A DNA stretch of 64,000 nucleotides from Photobacterium lutimaris (GCF_003025555.1 NZ_PYMH01000003.1:124001-188000); one strand, 5' to 3'; shown: positions 37,861 through 48,207, counted from the first letter of the stretch. Notes: generated by a model not told the origin, from the sequence alone. A program made the numbers and translations.

Positions 37861-37890
37861 TAAAAAGGGAGTGGCCATTGGCGACTCCCC
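37861..37890 (-). terminator. Terminator of torECA
   Basis: GGGAGT and ACTCCC (37867-37872, 37884-37889) pair, with an inner GGC and GCC pairing. On the minus strand five T follow. It begins 24 bp after the torA stop. Confidence 0.8.
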
Positions 37891-37913
37891 CTTCGTTTTC
37901 CTATCAGTGAGGA

Positions 37914-40376
37914 TTAGCTCACTTCAATCGGCCCGCCGAACGACGTGACCGGTGGAACGGTACCGGTGAACTTCTCAAACTCAACCAAACAGGTGTTGGC
38001 ACTGGTGGCCTGAGCCAGCTCAGAAGACGGAATATCCTGCGTCAGGGTATTCGGATCACCATAGGTGTCCATTGCGCCCACTTTCTCGCTTAAAGGACCG
38101 TACCAAGCACCTTCTTCGATGCGAACGACACCCGGTGCGTAGCTATCGGTTAATACAGCACCAGCCAACAATTGGCCACGGCCGTTGTATACACGGACCA
38201 GGTCGCCATTCTGAATGCCCTTGGCAGCGGCATCTTGCGGATTGATGTAGATCGGCTCACGACCTTGTACCGCGTAGGTGGCACGGAAGTCTTCCGACTC
38301 ACACATCTGTGAGTGCAAGCGCTTGTCCGGGTGGCAAGACTGCAGCCAGTATGGGTGCTTGTCAGACCCCGGTCCGCCGTGTGAACGCTCGCTCTTCTCG
38401 AACCACATTGGGTGACCCTGGCAGTGCTCGTAGCCAAAACGGTCAATCTTACGGCTGGTGATTTCGATAAAGCCAGAAGGGGTACCCAGTGGGTTGATTT
38501 CTGGATCTTCACGGAAATCGGCATGGCGAACCCAAGGTTTACCTGTACCGGCATCGAAGTAACCCTGTGCCCAGAACTCATCAAACTCTGGCATGTCGAA
38601 CTTGGCTTTGTTAGCGTCACGACACTCGCTGTATAGCTGGCGAACCCACTCCATTTCGTCCATACCTCGGGTGTATTCTTTGTGACGGCCGAAACGGCGA
38701 GCCACTTCTGTCATGATCTCAAAGTCGGTTTTTGACTGGAATAGCGGGTCGACTAACTTCTGCATTGCAATCAGACCACGGCCACTGTATGAGCCATAGA
38801 CATCGATGTCATTACGTTCCCACTGGGTACAGGCAGGAAGAACGATGTCCGAGAAACGGCAGCTTGCTGTCCAAGCAAAATCAATGGTCACAACGGTTTG
38901 CAGTGCCTTGAAAGCTTGCTTCATTCTGTTGCGGTCTTGATGGTGGTGCCAAGGGTTACACCCACTGATCACCATCATCTTGTAGTCTGGCAGGGTGACT
39001 TTGGAGCCGTTGTAGCGTATTTGCTTACCAGGCTCTAACAGGCAGTCAATCCAGCGTGCAACTGGAATGGTGCTGCTATAACCGTTGAAGTCGTTGTTGT
39101 CCCACTTCGGTTTCTGACCTTCATCTGGGTTACGTGGGAAGCCACCCGGCGCCGCAAAGCCCGTAGAAGGAACACCAATTGAGCTGTAGTGATGGCCGTA
39201 AGAGATACCACCACCCGGCAAGCCAATTTGACCGACCATGGCAGCAATAACCGCGCCCATCCAGTATGGCTGCTCACCATGCTCCTGACGTTGGATACAC
39301 CAACCAAACAACATCTGGGTTCGGCCGTTGACCAGCATGCGGGCGAATTCGCGGATCTTATCGGCTGAAACGCCACAGATCTCTGCTGACCATTCTGGTG
39401 TCTTCTCGATCTTATCTTTGGTTTCACCCATCACATACTGGATGAAATCATCAAAGCCCAAGCAGTACATCTTGATGAACTCTTTGTCATACAGCGCTTC
39501 AGTGTAGAGTGTATGCGCCACACCCAGCATAAACGCCACATCGGTTTGCGGGTTAATGAACAGGTGATCGTTATTCAGGTACCGCTGCGTCTTATTCTTC
39601 ACTGGGTCAACAGAAAGTACATTGATTTCGCCTTTGGCGACTTTCTCTTTCAGTTGCTCCAAGTAGGCAAATGACTCGTGGGTTTCACAGTTCCAGCCAA
39701 CCTGCAGGTTTTTCACCGGATCGTTAGCCCATAGCACGATATTGTCACTGTTTTCCAGAATTTCAGACCATGAAGTACCTTGTGCATACACTTCAGTTGA
39801 GCCCAGTACGTAAGGCAAGATGGTTTGGCCTGCACCGGTTGAGTAGTCACCCACTTTCTTGATGTAGTTACCGTGCATACCAACAACACGCTGCATGTGG
39901 TTACCACAGCTATGGAATTGACCGGTCTGACGCCAGCCGGTTTGTCCGGCGTGCAGTGCCCATGGACCGTAGTCTTTCTGGATGCGCTCTAGTTCACGGT
40001 AGAACAAATCGATAGCTTCATCCCATGTCACACGGACGAAGCGGTTATTACCACGTGTGTCAGCACTGTATTTGTGCTTTTTCAGCCAATCAAGGCGAAC
40101 CATCGGGTAGCGCACGCGGGATGGGCTGTAAAGAATGCCCTTGATACCGTTGAGCATTTCGGTTGGATGCTTATCCAGCTCAAGCGGTTTGATCTCTTGC
40201 AGTTTACCACCGTAGATATGGGCACGGAATGCGCCCCAGTGAGAACCTGATACTTTCCAGGTTCCTACAGTTTCAGCCGCCATGGCTTTATCCCCACCTA
40301 ACAGGCTAGGGCCGATCACTGATGCGGCGCTAGTGGCTACCATACCTTGTAGGAAGCGTCTTCTGCTTACAGACAT
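37914..40376 (-). CDS. torA: Periplasmic trimethylamine N-oxide reductase TorA
   Basis: An 820-residue molybdoenzyme of the DMSO reductase family, terminal reductase of TMAO respiration. The twin-arginine signal ([20 protein letters not shown]) spans residues 1-33, so it is exported folded with its bis-MGD cofactor. The molybdenum-ligating Ser is Ser179 in GDYSTGAGQ. Other cofactor segments are [20 protein letters not shown] and [12 protein letters not shown]. No iron-sulfur cysteines occur near the N-terminus, as expected for TorA. The ATG at 40376 follows CGGAG. It is the last gene of torECA, 22 bp after torC. No torD chaperone gene is adjacent. Confidence 0.95.
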   Translation of the reverse strand: MSVSRRRFLQGMVATSAASVIGPSLLGGDKAMAAETVGTWKVSGSHWGAFRAHIYGGKLQEIKPLELDKHPTEMLNGIKGILYSPSRVRYPMVRLDWLKKHKYSADTRGNNRFVRVTWDEAIDLFYRELERIQKDYGPWALHAGQTGWRQTGQFHSCGNHMQRVVGMHGNYIKKVGDYSTGAGQTILPYVLGSTEVYAQGTSWSEILENSDNIVLWANDPVKNLQVGWNCETHESFAYLEQLKEKVAKGEINVLSVDPVKNKTQRYLNNDHLFINPQTDVAFMLGVAHTLYTEALYDKEFIKMYCLGFDDFIQYVMGETKDKIEKTPEWSAEICGVSADKIREFARMLVNGRTQMLFGWCIQRQEHGEQPYWMGAVIAAMVGQIGLPGGGISYGHHYSSIGVPSTGFAAPGGFPRNPDEGQKPKWDNNDFNGYSSTIPVARWIDCLLEPGKQIRYNGSKVTLPDYKMMVISGCNPWHHHQDRNRMKQAFKALQTVVTIDFAWTASCRFSDIVLPACTQWERNDIDVYGSYSGRGLIAMQKLVDPLFQSKTDFEIMTEVARRFGRHKEYTRGMDEMEWVRQLYSECRDANKAKFDMPEFDEFWAQGYFDAGTGKPWVRHADFREDPEINPLGTPSGFIEITSRKIDRFGYEHCQGHPMWFEKSERSHGGPGSDKHPYWLQSCHPDKRLHSQMCESEDFRATYAVQGREPIYINPQDAAAKGIQNGDLVRVYNGRGQLLAGAVLTDSYAPGVVRIEEGAWYGPLSEKVGAMDTYGDPNTLTQDIPSSELAQATSANTCLVEFEKFTGTVPPVTSFGGPIEVS

Positions 40377-40398
40377 ATTCAATTACTCCGTCAATCGC

Positions 40399-41583
40399 TT
40401 AGTGGTGGCCATCTGCAAAGTCAGATGAGTGTTTCTGCAGGTACTTCAATACTAAGGCTTTGCTATCGGTATCGAAGTTAACGAATGCCATCATGCCGTT
40501 GAACATGCCTGGCCAAGTGTTGGCATCAAAGTGCGCTTCATCCGGCTGGGTGTGACACACAGAACAGTTGGTGTTGTAAGACTGTCGGGCTTTATCCCAA
40601 ATAGGTTGCGCATCGGCCATTAGTGCTTCTTTCTTCATCCACACTTTGGCGGTGACTCGTTGCCAAGGCAGGCCGGTAAGGTCATCTTCTTTACGCTCGA
40701 ACTTCTCAACGACCTGATCATTAGTCGCTGACTCTTTCAGCAGTGAAGCAACGGCAATATTCATGCCGAAATCTTCCTGGATCACACGGCCAAAGCCTTT
40801 GTCTTTACGCCAGCCAGAGACTTCAACTTCGATAGCATCCGCTGTTTGGTCTATGACTTTGACTGTTGATGCCGGGTTTAGCAGACCAGCTTCTGTCGTA
40901 AGGGCTTTTTCTTCATAAAGGGGGAGATGGCGTACGCTGACATACTCTTGGCCTGTCTCGAACTTGGTGCTTGATGCAAGCTGCTCTAGCTCACCAATCA
41001 TGCCGCCAGAGCTGTCCATGTTCTTTGGTAGGTTATGGGCAATACCTTTGTGGCAGTCGACACAGCTTTGGTCACGTTCGGCGGCTTGCTTCATTTGGAT
41101 ACGTGCCGTTGGGCGCATGTTGTCGAAATCCATGCTGTCGTAGTTGTGGCAGTTTTTACATTCCAGCGATTTGTTGGAAGAGAAGCGATCCCATTCATGT
41201 TGGGCCAGTGCAACGCGGCGTTCTTCGAATTTTTCTTTGGTGTCTAAATCACCGAATACTTGGGCGAACACTTCTTTGCTGGCTTGCATCTTACGCGCAA
41301 TCTTGTCGGTCCAATTATGCGGAACGTGACAGTCAGGGCAGGTGGCGCGAACACCGGACGTGTTTTTCCAGTGTACGGTTTCTTGTAATTCTTGGTATAC
41401 GTTGTTTTCCATGGTATGGCAGCCAATACAGAATTCTTCGGTATTGGTCACTTCCAATGCAGTATTGAAACCACCCCAGAAAATAACCCCGGCAATAAAG
41501 CCGCCAAGGGTTAATACCCCAAGGCTGATATGGACACTTGGCCGAGAAAATGTCCGCCAAGTTTTAGTGAGAAATGTTTTCAT
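40399..41583 (-). CDS. torC: Pentahaem c-type cytochrome TorC
   Basis: A 394-residue membrane-anchored quinol dehydrogenase of the NapC/NirT family that passes electrons from menaquinol to TorA. One N-terminal helix (residues 19-40) anchors it to the inner membrane. Five haem motifs are visible: CIGCH 52-56, CPDCH 82-86, CKNCH 142-146, CVDCH 174-178 and CSVCH 340-344. The first four are the NapC-like domain and the fifth lies in the TorC-specific C-terminal domain that contacts TorA. It is 44 bp after torE. Confidence 0.95.
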   Translation of the reverse strand: MKTFLTKTWRTFSRPSVHISLGVLTLGGFIAGVIFWGGFNTALEVTNTEEFCIGCHTMENNVYQELQETVHWKNTSGVRATCPDCHVPHNWTDKIARKMQASKEVFAQVFGDLDTKEKFEERRVALAQHEWDRFSSNKSLECKNCHNYDSMDFDNMRPTARIQMKQAAERDQSCVDCHKGIAHNLPKNMDSSGGMIGELEQLASSTKFETGQEYVSVRHLPLYEEKALTTEAGLLNPASTVKVIDQTADAIEVEVSGWRKDKGFGRVIQEDFGMNIAVASLLKESATNDQVVEKFERKEDDLTGLPWQRVTAKVWMKKEALMADAQPIWDKARQSYNTNCSVCHTQPDEAHFDANTWPGMFNGMMAFVNFDTDSKALVLKYLQKHSSDFADGHH

Positions 41584-41627
41584 GTTGTGTACTCAGTGTG
41601 TGGTTATTTGATTGTTGTTATATCGGT

Positions 41628-41804
41628 TTATCCCATGTGGCCAGGAGGCCCCATAAAGAAGATCTGCATCATCCATACGAAAAAACCGTAGCCACCGACG
41701 GCGGCAATACTGAGGATGGGAAAGAGAAATACTGTGATGAAAAAGAAAGCACGCCACTCACGTTGCTTTTCATCCTTAGCAACTGTGCTGATTCCATTGT
41801 TCAT
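41628..41804 (-). CDS. torE: TorE/NapE-family small membrane protein
   Basis: A 58-residue single-helix protein read directly from the minus strand: MNNGISTVAKDEKQREWRAF, a helix with FPILSIAAVGGYGFFVWMMQ, and the tail FFMGPPGHMG. This matches TorE, the small subunit at the head of torECAD operons in Shewanella and Vibrio; NapE is the nitrate reductase counterpart. Its precise role is unsettled. It is oriented with torC and torA and forms the operon torE-torC-torA. Confidence 0.9.
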   Translation of the reverse strand: MNNGISTVAKDEKQREWRAFFFITVFLFPILSIAAVGGYGFFVWMMQIFFMGPPGHMG

Positions 41805-42304
41805 AGATTTACCCGTTCTACTTTGTTAATTGAGCGAAAAGAAAAGTGTTAACAAATGTTTTAAGGGGATCTTAGAATATATTTCTGGGGTGATTCAATT
41901 GGGCAAAAGATATTGATTTAACCTAGTTATCCCTTTTTTGATCTGCAACGGAAAGATGAATGGCATGCGATCTTATATAACTATTTATAGGTAGTTATGA
42001 AGAAGTGTTAATAGGGTCTTGTGTTTAATTATGGTTAAATAGGTTTGTGTTTTGTTGCTCTCTTGATCTCCTTTATTAGAATAAAACACAATAACAACGA
42101 GATTGTTGGTGTGTTGATCAATTTAAAGTGTGATCTAGATCTATATGAATATTAACCATGTAAACGAGAAGGGAGTTCTATACATAATCCAGCATCTCAA
42201 TTTATTGGACAAAAGTAAGATATTAAATATGTTTCAGTGCAGGCTTGATTGGAAATGATTTATTACAGAGTATATTTCTGTGGACATTGCTTACTCGAAA
42301 TAAA
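41805..42304. other. Upstream region of torECA
   Basis: A 500-bp AT-rich interval without a credible gene, between torE and the end of the art operon. It must contain the tor promoter. I looked for TorR boxes, FNR sites (TTGAT-N4-ATCAA) and CRP sites and found only partial matches, for example TGTGATCTAGATCTAT near 42140. No torR, torS or torT gene is nearby. Confidence 0.4.
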
Positions 42305-42326
42305 AAAGCTGGCGTCTGCCAGCTTT
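42305..42326 (-). terminator. Terminator of the art operon
   Basis: AAAGCTGGC and GCCAGCTTT form a 9-bp stem with loop GTCT, and on the minus strand a run of six T follows. It starts 30 bp after the artM stop. Confidence 0.9.
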
Positions 42327-42355
42327 ATATAAAGAGCATATTTGTCGAAACCTAC

Positions 42356-43027
42356 TTATCGTGCGACTTCAAACGCAAGTGCTTTTTTTTCTACCTGTCT
42401 GAAAATGAGGGTAAGCACGCCATTAACTGTCAAATAAAAGGCACCCGCGACGCTAAAGACCATTAATGTGTCGTAGGTCTGGGCATTGATTCGCTGGGCA
42501 TACCCCATGATGTCCATAATAGTGATGGTACTGGCAAGTGATGTGCCCTTGAAGACAAGAATCACTTCGTTGGAATAAGCGGGAATGGCGCGGCGAATCG
42601 CATAGGGCAGCAGCACACCCAGTGTTGCTTTGGTATCCATCCCCAAGGCTTTACAGGCTTGCCATTGACCAGAAGGGATAGCATTGAATGCGCCTTTGAA
42701 CAGTTGGGTACTGTAAGCTGCTGTATTAAGTGCGAGTGCAAGCATTGCACAGAACCAAGGCTGGCGTAGCCAGTACCACAATACACTTTCACGTACCCAC
42801 TCGAACTGACCCGGGCCGTAGTAAATCAAAAAGATCTGTACCAGCAACGGCGTACCGGTAAATAAGGTAATGATCCCCCGGCTTAGCCAGTGAAGGCCGG
42901 GCGTTTTTAAGATAAGCGTTAAAGTCATCAATAACGCCAATGTACAACCCACGAGCAAGGAAACGGCTGTTAGCTCAAGACTAACGACTAACCCTTCGAG
43001 CAGTTGCCAAACGTGCAGTTCATTCAT
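42356..43027 (-). CDS. artM: Arginine ABC transporter permease ArtM
   Basis: A 223-residue inner-membrane permease of the polar amino acid family, with about five helices. [20 protein letters not shown] and the ATPase-docking loop [20 protein letters not shown], ending in [12 protein letters not shown], follow the E. coli ArtM pattern. Its ATG overlaps the artQ stop by 4 bp, indicating translational coupling. Last gene of artP-artJ-artQ-artM. Confidence 0.92.
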   Translation of the reverse strand: MNELHVWQLLEGLVVSLELTAVSLLVGCTLALLMTLTLILKTPGLHWLSRGIITLFTGTPLLVQIFLIYYGPGQFEWVRESVLWYWLRQPWFCAMLALALNTAAYSTQLFKGAFNAIPSGQWQACKALGMDTKATLGVLLPYAIRRAIPAYSNEVILVFKGTSLASTITIMDIMGYAQRINAQTYDTLMVFSVAGAFYLTVNGVLTLIFRQVEKKALAFEVAR

Positions 43028-43758
43028 GCGCTTGCTCCTTTTACTGGGTTAGCGTGTATTGATTTACTTTTAACAGACGCGCCTTGTGGTGAGTTGCCAT
43101 CTTGTACGCTGAATTTTTTGTCTAGCTGCTTAACCACACGCTGGGTGATCAATGTGATGACCAAATAAACAGCCGCTGCGCAGGCATACCAAGTAAAACT
43201 TTCGTGGGTAGCTGCCGCTGTCAGCTGAGCTTGTTTTAAGAGATCGGTGACACCAATCAAAGAAACAAGCGCAGTGTCTTTGAGCAGTACAAGCCATTGG
43301 TTAGTCAAGCCGGGGAGGGCATGTCTAACGGCTTGTGGCAGAACAATCTTAAAGAACGCCCGCGGTTTGCTGATCCCCAGTGCACTTGCCGCCTCACGCT
43401 GACCATTGGGTACTGCCTTTAGCGCACCGCGCAATGTTTGGGAGGCGTAAGCGGCAAAAATGAGGGATAAGGCAATAACCCCTGATAAAAACGGGCTGAC
43501 CTCGATGAAATCCCCTGTCAGCAAAAACAGAACCTGTGTTGAGCCGAAGAAGATAAACAGTACAACCAATATTTCAGGTAAGCCCCGAAGCACGGTGACC
43601 AGCGCGGTAACAGGCCAAGCAATGGCACGGAATCGTGACATTTCACCGCCGGCAAACAATACAGCCAAGACCAATCCAACAGTGACGCTGGCTAGACTAA
43701 GCTGGATAGTGACCCAGCTTGCCTCAAGTAGCGTCAGAGCATAACCTGATAACGCCAT
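43024..43758 (-). CDS. artQ: Arginine ABC transporter permease ArtQ
   Basis: A 244-residue inner-membrane permease. Helices and loops follow the ArtQ layout: [20 protein letters not shown], and the docking loop [21 protein letters not shown] followed by [20 protein letters not shown]. It forms the membrane dimer with ArtM. It starts 3 bp after the artJ stop. The last 30 residues ([20 protein letters not shown]) are polar and not conserved in the E. coli protein. Confidence 0.92.
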   Translation of the reverse strand: MALSGYALTLLEASWVTIQLSLASVTVGLVLAVLFAGGEMSRFRAIAWPVTALVTVLRGLPEILVVLFIFFGSTQVLFLLTGDFIEVSPFLSGVIALSLIFAAYASQTLRGALKAVPNGQREAASALGISKPRAFFKIVLPQAVRHALPGLTNQWLVLLKDTALVSLIGVTDLLKQAQLTAAATHESFTWYACAAAVYLVITLITQRVVKQLDKKFSVQDGNSPQGASVKSKSIHANPVKGASA

Positions 43759-43761
43759 AAA

Positions 43762-44493
43762 TTACTCACCGAAGTACTTGTTGAAGATTTCATCGTACTG
43801 GCCATTGGTCTTCACGGTTTTCAGTGCCGTGTTCAGTTTGTCCAGCAGTTCTTGGTTGTCTTTATTGATGGCAATACCAAAACCGTTACCAAAGTATTTG
43901 GCGTTGGTTACTTGATCACCGACATAAACAAGGTTGTTGTTCTTTTTGAACCACTCAGCCACCACGGCAGTATCACCAAATACAGAGTCGATACGACCAT
44001 TTTGCATATCGATAAAGGCATCTTGGTAGCTTGCATAAGGAACGGCGGTAACACCATCAAGCTGTTCGGTCAGGTAGCTTTGGTGGGTTGAACCGTTCTG
44101 TACCCCTACACGCTTACCTTTGAGAGAGGCTTGATCTGCTACTTTGCCATCAAGAGCAACGAAAGCGGCTGAGTTGTCGTAATAAGCATTGGTAAAGTTC
44201 ACCACTTGCTGACGCTGTTCAGTGATATCAATACCCGAGATAGCTGCATCATAACGACGGAATTTTAGAGCAGGGATCAGGCTATCAAAAGGTTGGTTGT
44301 GGAAAGTACATTTTGCCTCAATGACATCACATAGCGCATTGGCCAGGTCAACATCAAAGCCTTGAATCTCATTATTCTCGTCAACGTATTCAAATGGGGC
44401 ATAAGTTGCTTCCATCGCAAACTTAATTTCTTCTTGAGCGGCAGCGTTAGCTGAAACCAAACCAATCAATGTTGCCAATACAATCTTTTTCAT
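43762..44493 (-). CDS. artJ: Periplasmic arginine-binding protein ArtJ/ArtI
   Basis: A 243-residue type II solute-binding protein. The signal peptide MKKIVLATLIGLVSANAAAQ is cleaved near residue 19. The domain shows EEIKFAMEATYAPFEYVDEN, GFDVDLANALCDVIEAKC, ISGIDITEQRQQVVNFTNAY and a C-terminal NGQYDEIFNKYFGE, close to E. coli ArtI/ArtJ. The ATG at 44493 with CGGAG upstream was chosen; a 24-codon extension lacks a signal-peptide start. It follows artP across a gap with a hairpin. Confidence 0.92.
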   Translation of the reverse strand: MKKIVLATLIGLVSANAAAQEEIKFAMEATYAPFEYVDENNEIQGFDVDLANALCDVIEAKCTFHNQPFDSLIPALKFRRYDAAISGIDITEQRQQVVNFTNAYYDNSAAFVALDGKVADQASLKGKRVGVQNGSTHQSYLTEQLDGVTAVPYASYQDAFIDMQNGRIDSVFGDTAVVAEWFKKNNNLVYVGDQVTNAKYFGNGFGIAINKDNQELLDKLNTALKTVKTNGQYDEIFNKYFGE

Positions 44494-44519
44494 CGCGATA
44501 CTCCGTGCGTCGTTAGGTG

Positions 44520-44545
44520 CAGCATCACGTGGGTAGGTGATGCTG
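44520..44545 (-). other. Hairpin between artP and artJ
   Basis: CAGCATCAC and GTGATGCTG form a perfect 9-bp stem over an 8-nt loop in the 95-bp gap. No T run follows on the minus strand. It may set the ratio of ATPase to binding protein. Confidence 0.6.
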
Positions 44546-44588
44546 AAAATAGGGTATGTTCCCAATATCTTTGGGTATATAAATCAAT

Positions 44589-45317
44589 TTAGTGGGTGAG
44601 GTATTCTGCAAATTCCGGTGTAGCCGGATGGGTAAATGCCTCTTTGGTGCCGTGTTCCACCATGTGACCTTTTTCAAGGTACAGCACGTGGCTGGCGATT
44701 TTCTTGGCGAATTCTACTTCATGGGTTACCACCACCTGGGTGATACCTGTTTCACCAAGGTCATTGATGATGTTGACAACCTGATTGGTAATTTCAGGAT
44801 CGAGCGCAGCAGTTGGCTCATCAAATAGCAGTACCTCTGGCTTCATCATTAGGGCACGGGCTATGGCAACTCGCTGCTGTTGTCCCCCTGAGAGTTGCAG
44901 AGGCCAAGCTTCTGCTTTATCTGCCAGCTGTAATTTCGTCAGCAATGCCATGGCTTCTTCAGTTGCCTGAACGTTAGAAATCCCTGCAACTTTCATCGGC
45001 GCTTCAATCAAGTTTTCCATCACTGTTAGGTGAGGCCAAAGGTTATACTGCTGAAACACCATGCCGACTTTGCGTCTTAACTTTAGTGCCTGTTTTTCAC
45101 AGATTGATTGAGAAAAATCATAGGCTTCATTGGCGACCTGTAGCTGGCCGCTATTGGCGTTTTCCAGCAAGTTAAGCACTCTTAGCAAAGAGCTCTTGCC
45201 TGCACCACTTGGGCCAAGCAATACCAAGGTCTCGCCTTTGCCGCAGGTGAACTCAACGTCATGAAGGACCTGGGTATCACCATAGAATTTATTAACACTC
45301 TTAACTTGAATACTCAT
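44589..45317 (-). CDS. artP: Arginine ABC transporter ATPase ArtP
   Basis: A 242-residue ABC ATPase. Walker A is GPSGAGKSS (residues about 35-43), the Q-loop is [16 protein letters not shown], the signature is [15 protein letters not shown], Walker B is [13 protein letters not shown], and the switch His is in [30 protein letters not shown] at the start is ArtP-like. It is the first gene of the same-strand art operon. Confidence 0.93.
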   Translation of the reverse strand: MSIQVKSVNKFYGDTQVLHDVEFTCGKGETLVLLGPSGAGKSSLLRVLNLLENANSGQLQVANEAYDFSQSICEKQALKLRRKVGMVFQQYNLWPHLTVMENLIEAPMKVAGISNVQATEEAMALLTKLQLADKAEAWPLQLSGGQQQRVAIARALMMKPEVLLFDEPTAALDPEITNQVVNIINDLGETGITQVVVTHEVEFAKKIASHVLYLEKGHMVEHGTKEAFTHPATPEFAEYLTH

Positions 45318-45458
45318 GCTGACTTACTGCATTAAACGTCACTTGATGGTTATATTACCCAGAGTGAGATCTTATGCAAGAAAAATGTATAAAAAATTCC
45401 ACAGGTTGCATTTTTGTTTGATTTTTGTTCTAGGTTTTGGGTTTTTTGCCATTTAAAC

Positions 45459-45474
45459 TACTGTAAATACAGTA
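45459..45474. promoter_or_regulatory. Perfect palindrome upstream of artP
   Basis: TACTGTA and TACAGTA flank AA, 142 bp upstream of the artP start. It recalls a LexA box but the inner spacing is 4 rather than 8, so LexA is unlikely. Regulator unknown. Confidence 0.4.
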
Positions 45475-45550
45475 ATGACGTGGAAGATGTGAAAAGAGAA
45501 AGAAAGTGAACAAGCGCGGTGGGAATAATTACGCATTTTTCTGGCGAAAA

Positions 45551-45575
45551 AAAGGCCACTAAGAAAGTGGCCTTT
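45551..45575 (-). terminator. Terminator of punC
   Basis: AAAGGCCACT and AGTGGCCTTT form a perfect 10-bp stem with a 5-nt loop. On the minus strand seven or more T follow. It begins 30 bp after the punC stop. Confidence 0.93.
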
Positions 45576-45604
45576 GGATGTATGGGGTTTACCGTGTGAT
45601 GAAA

Positions 45605-46813
45605 TTATGCCGTTTGGGCGATTTCAGCTGTTTCGCGGCGGGCTTTAACCACAAATGCATAACCGATAAGTGCCACAAAACCTGTGATAAACATTGCAAT
45701 GGTCACTGTTATCAAGCCGTGCATTGCGAATGCTGATACCAAGCCACTTGCGGCGAAGCACACCATTGTTTGTAGGAAGTTAAGTAAGCCAGCTGCTGTC
45801 GCACTGCAGTTTTTGAAATCTTCCAACGCTTTGCTGATGATCAGTGGGTAGATTGCACCGTTAGCAACCGCTAGGAAGCAGAATGGGACTAGGATTGGCC
45901 AAATAGTCGTTGGTTCAGTCTGAATTGAGATCATGAACATAATGGTTACGCTGGCAAAGAACAGCTTAAGGATCCACGGCAGCAATTGCTGGCTATCGTA
46001 TTTGTTCAGTAGGGTACGACAACCGTAGCCACCGATAATGAACGCAACAGTTTGCGGCGCGTAGCTCAGACCGATATCTGCGCCTGAGTAACCCATAGCG
46101 GCCATTACAAATGGCGAGCCCGTTAGGTACGCAAAGAAAGCAGCAGAACATGCAGCAAAAATGATCATGTTACCAATGAATTTTTTTGAACTCAGAATTT
46201 GGGCATAATCACGGCGAAGTTGCACTAACACTTTTTCTTGTTTTTTATCCAAATTAGCGCTTTCAGTTTCTTTAAGCGTCATAATGGACAAAACCGCACC
46301 AAAGCCAACAAGAGCGATAAAGATGCTACGCCAGCCAAACTGATGTTCAAGCATTGCGCCTGCAAGTGGAGCAAGTGCTGGTGATAGGGCGACCAACGGC
46401 ATGATGGTCGCAAATACGCGTTCAGAGACCTTGCCTTCGTATCGGTCGATAACGACAGCTTGCCAGATAACAGTTGCGCTACATGCCCCTAGAGCCTGTG
46501 CAAAGCGTGCTGCCAGCATTAGTTCAACGTTCGGCGCAAAGGCACAGAATACTGAAGCGATACTAAAGAGTGTCATACCGCCCATTAGCACTTTGATACG
46601 ACCAATACGATCAGACAGTGGGCCGTAAATAAGCTGGCCGAGTGCCATACCTAACAAGAAAATACTCAGAGTTAGGCCAATAAGTGATTGTGATGTATCA
46701 AAATCCTCTCGAATTACTTCGAAAGCAGGAAGGTACATGTCAGTTGCTAGGAATCCCAGCATACTTAAACACGCAAACCACAGAGTGGTCATTTTTGAAG
46801 GTTGATTGGTCAT
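45605..46813 (-). CDS. punC: MFS purine nucleoside transporter PunC (YdhC-like)
   Basis: A 402-residue inner-membrane protein with twelve predicted helices of the Bcr/CflA (DHA1) group. It resembles E. coli YdhC/PunC closely: LGFLATDMYLPAF near the start, LIYGPLSDRIGRIKVL in the loop after helix 2, MPLVALSPALAPLAGAML and IYAACSASFFAWLTGSPF-like IFAACSAAFFAYLTGSPFVM. PunC has been tied to purine nucleoside uptake under the LysR regulator PunR; the same divergent pair occurs here. Bcr-like drug efflux is the alternative. Confidence 0.84.
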   Translation of the reverse strand: MTNQPSKMTTLWFACLSMLGFLATDMYLPAFEVIREDFDTSQSLIGLTLSIFLLGMALGQLIYGPLSDRIGRIKVLMGGMTLFSIASVFCAFAPNVELMLAARFAQALGACSATVIWQAVVIDRYEGKVSERVFATIMPLVALSPALAPLAGAMLEHQFGWRSIFIALVGFGAVLSIMTLKETESANLDKKQEKVLVQLRRDYAQILSSKKFIGNMIIFAACSAAFFAYLTGSPFVMAAMGYSGADIGLSYAPQTVAFIIGGYGCRTLLNKYDSQQLLPWILKLFFASVTIMFMISIQTEPTTIWPILVPFCFLAVANGAIYPLIISKALEDFKNCSATAAGLLNFLQTMVCFAASGLVSAFAMHGLITVTIAMFITGFVALIGYAFVVKARRETAEIAQTA

Positions 46814-47083
46814 AGTTTTATGTCATTAGCTGTTTTGTACTTTGTGGCAAGTCTATACATGGTTTTTTATGGTGTGAAACGGTAAAATTTAAACATTGCT
46901 TTCAAAAAAATTGATTTGATTGTTTTTTCATCAGTGCTGCGTGATATTCTCTTGCGCACTGAGTGTGGTTGAGTATTGCGCAGATAGCACCTATTAGACG
47001 CAACTTGTTGCATTGTTGCTGTGAAAATAAGCAATTTTGGCTGCAGCTTTTATGGGCTGAGTACAAGCGAAAGGAAGAGCCTG

Positions 47084-47986
47084 ATGTTTTCTTATAACGA
47101 TTTGCAAGTGATTGATGTGGTCGCTCGACGCGGAAGTTTTTCGGCGGCTGCTGAAGAATTGCACAAAGTACCCAGTGCAATTAGCTATACCGTCAGGGTG
47201 ATAGAGGAGCGGTTAGCTGTCGATTTATTCGTTCGCCTTCATCGGCAAGTGCAATTAACACCTGCTGGGGCGTTTTTTGTTGAGGAAGCCAGAGAGCTTC
47301 TTAAGCAAATGGAGATGCTGAAATTGCAAACCCAGCGTGTTGCCAATGGCTGGTCGCAAAGTGTGTCGGTGGCGCTGGATACGGTGGTTCGTGAGAGTCG
47401 GGTAAATACATTGGTACGGGATTTCTATCGGCAGTTTCCGGATATGGAGCTGCATCTGACGATGGAGGTATTCAACGGTGTATGGGATGCGTTGTCGGAT
47501 GGTCGGGCAGATATTGCTATCGGCGCAACGGCGGCAGTGCCCGTGAGCGGTTACTTTGATTATCGCGATATGGGGGTGTTGGAATGGCGGTTTGTTGTTA
47601 GCCCCGATCATCCACTCGCCGAAATTGATTATCCGTTAGAAGCCGCAGAGCTTGTCGAGTACCCGGCTATCTGCCTTGAAGATACGTCACGGGTGTTACC
47701 TAAGCGAGTAACTTGGTTGATGGATAACCAGCGTCGAATCATGGTACCTAACTGGCACAGTGCAATGTCGTGCTTGAAGTCAGGTCTTGGGATTTGTGTG
47801 GTGCCAGAGCATAAGGCTTTGCCACTTATTGAAAGCGGGGAGTTGGTGGAGAAACAACTCGCGGTGAAACCACCGGTTAGCCCGTGTTGCCTAGCCTGGA
47901 ATAAAGAAAGCCAAAACCCAGCGATTGATTGGCTGCTCGATTATCTGGGTGACAGCGAGCAGCTCCATCATGAATGGATGCGATAA
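47084..47986 (+). CDS. punR: LysR-family regulator PunR (YdhB-like)
   Basis: A 300-residue LysR regulator. The N-terminal helix-turn-helix reads VIDVVARRGSFSAAAEELHK, then VPSAISYTVRVIEERLAVDLF. The effector domain includes EVFNGVWDALSDGRADIAIGA and EDTSRVLPKRVTWLMDNQRR, which track E. coli YdhB/PunR almost word for word. The ATG at 47084 follows AAGGAAG; the 21-codon in-frame extension is not family-like. It is divergent from punC across about 270 bp, the usual arrangement for activation of the neighbour. Confidence 0.88.
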   Translation: MFSYNDLQVIDVVARRGSFSAAAEELHKVPSAISYTVRVIEERLAVDLFVRLHRQVQLTPAGAFFVEEARELLKQMEMLKLQTQRVANGWSQSVSVALDTVVRESRVNTLVRDFYRQFPDMELHLTMEVFNGVWDALSDGRADIAIGATAAVPVSGYFDYRDMGVLEWRFVVSPDHPLAEIDYPLEAAELVEYPAICLEDTSRVLPKRVTWLMDNQRRIMVPNWHSAMSCLKSGLGICVVPEHKALPLIESGELVEKQLAVKPPVSPCCLAWNKESQNPAIDWLLDYLGDSEQLHHEWMR

Positions 47987-48009
47987 GCCCCATTATTAAC
48001 CGCTTTGAG

Positions 48010-48207
48010 TTATTCCGCCGGTTGCTCGCTTTCAGCACTTTCCGCAGGGTTAACATCTTGTGCTTGTTCAGCTTGCTGGGCTTCAGCCTCCATCTTGGCG
48101 CGTTCGGCCTTGGAGATGTAGCGCGGCTTGTTGCTGCGGTGCAACTTGGCGTTTGTTTTCTTCTGCCTTTTCTTCAGCGCTTCGTTAATTTTCTTCTTGC
48201 GGTTCAT
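48010..48207 (-). CDS. DUF2986 small basic protein
   Basis: A 65-residue protein with a Lys/Arg-rich first half (MNRKKKINEALKKRQKKTNA, then HRSNKPRYISKAERAKME) and an acidic Ala/Glu/Gln tail (EAEAQQAEQAQDVNPAESAE). This charge split and the KPRYISKAERAK motif match DUF2986, found in Vibrionaceae and relatives. A nucleic-acid-binding role is plausible from composition only. It converges on punR with a 23-bp gap. Confidence 0.82.
   Translation of the reverse strand: MNRKKKINEALKKRQKKTNAKLHRSNKPRYISKAERAKMEAEAQQAEQAQDVNPAESAESEQPAE

Noticed and set aside
42130..42150. CRP site upstream of torE
   Set aside because: TGTGATCTAGATCTAT has only one good half-site.
45380..45402. ARG box upstream of artP
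   Set aside because: TGTATAAAAAATTCCA only partly fits the 18-bp ArgR consensus, and no tandem partner was clear.
45459..45474. LexA (SOS) box upstream of artP
   Set aside because: CTGT and ACAG are 4 bp apart rather than the 8 bp of gammaproteobacterial LexA boxes.
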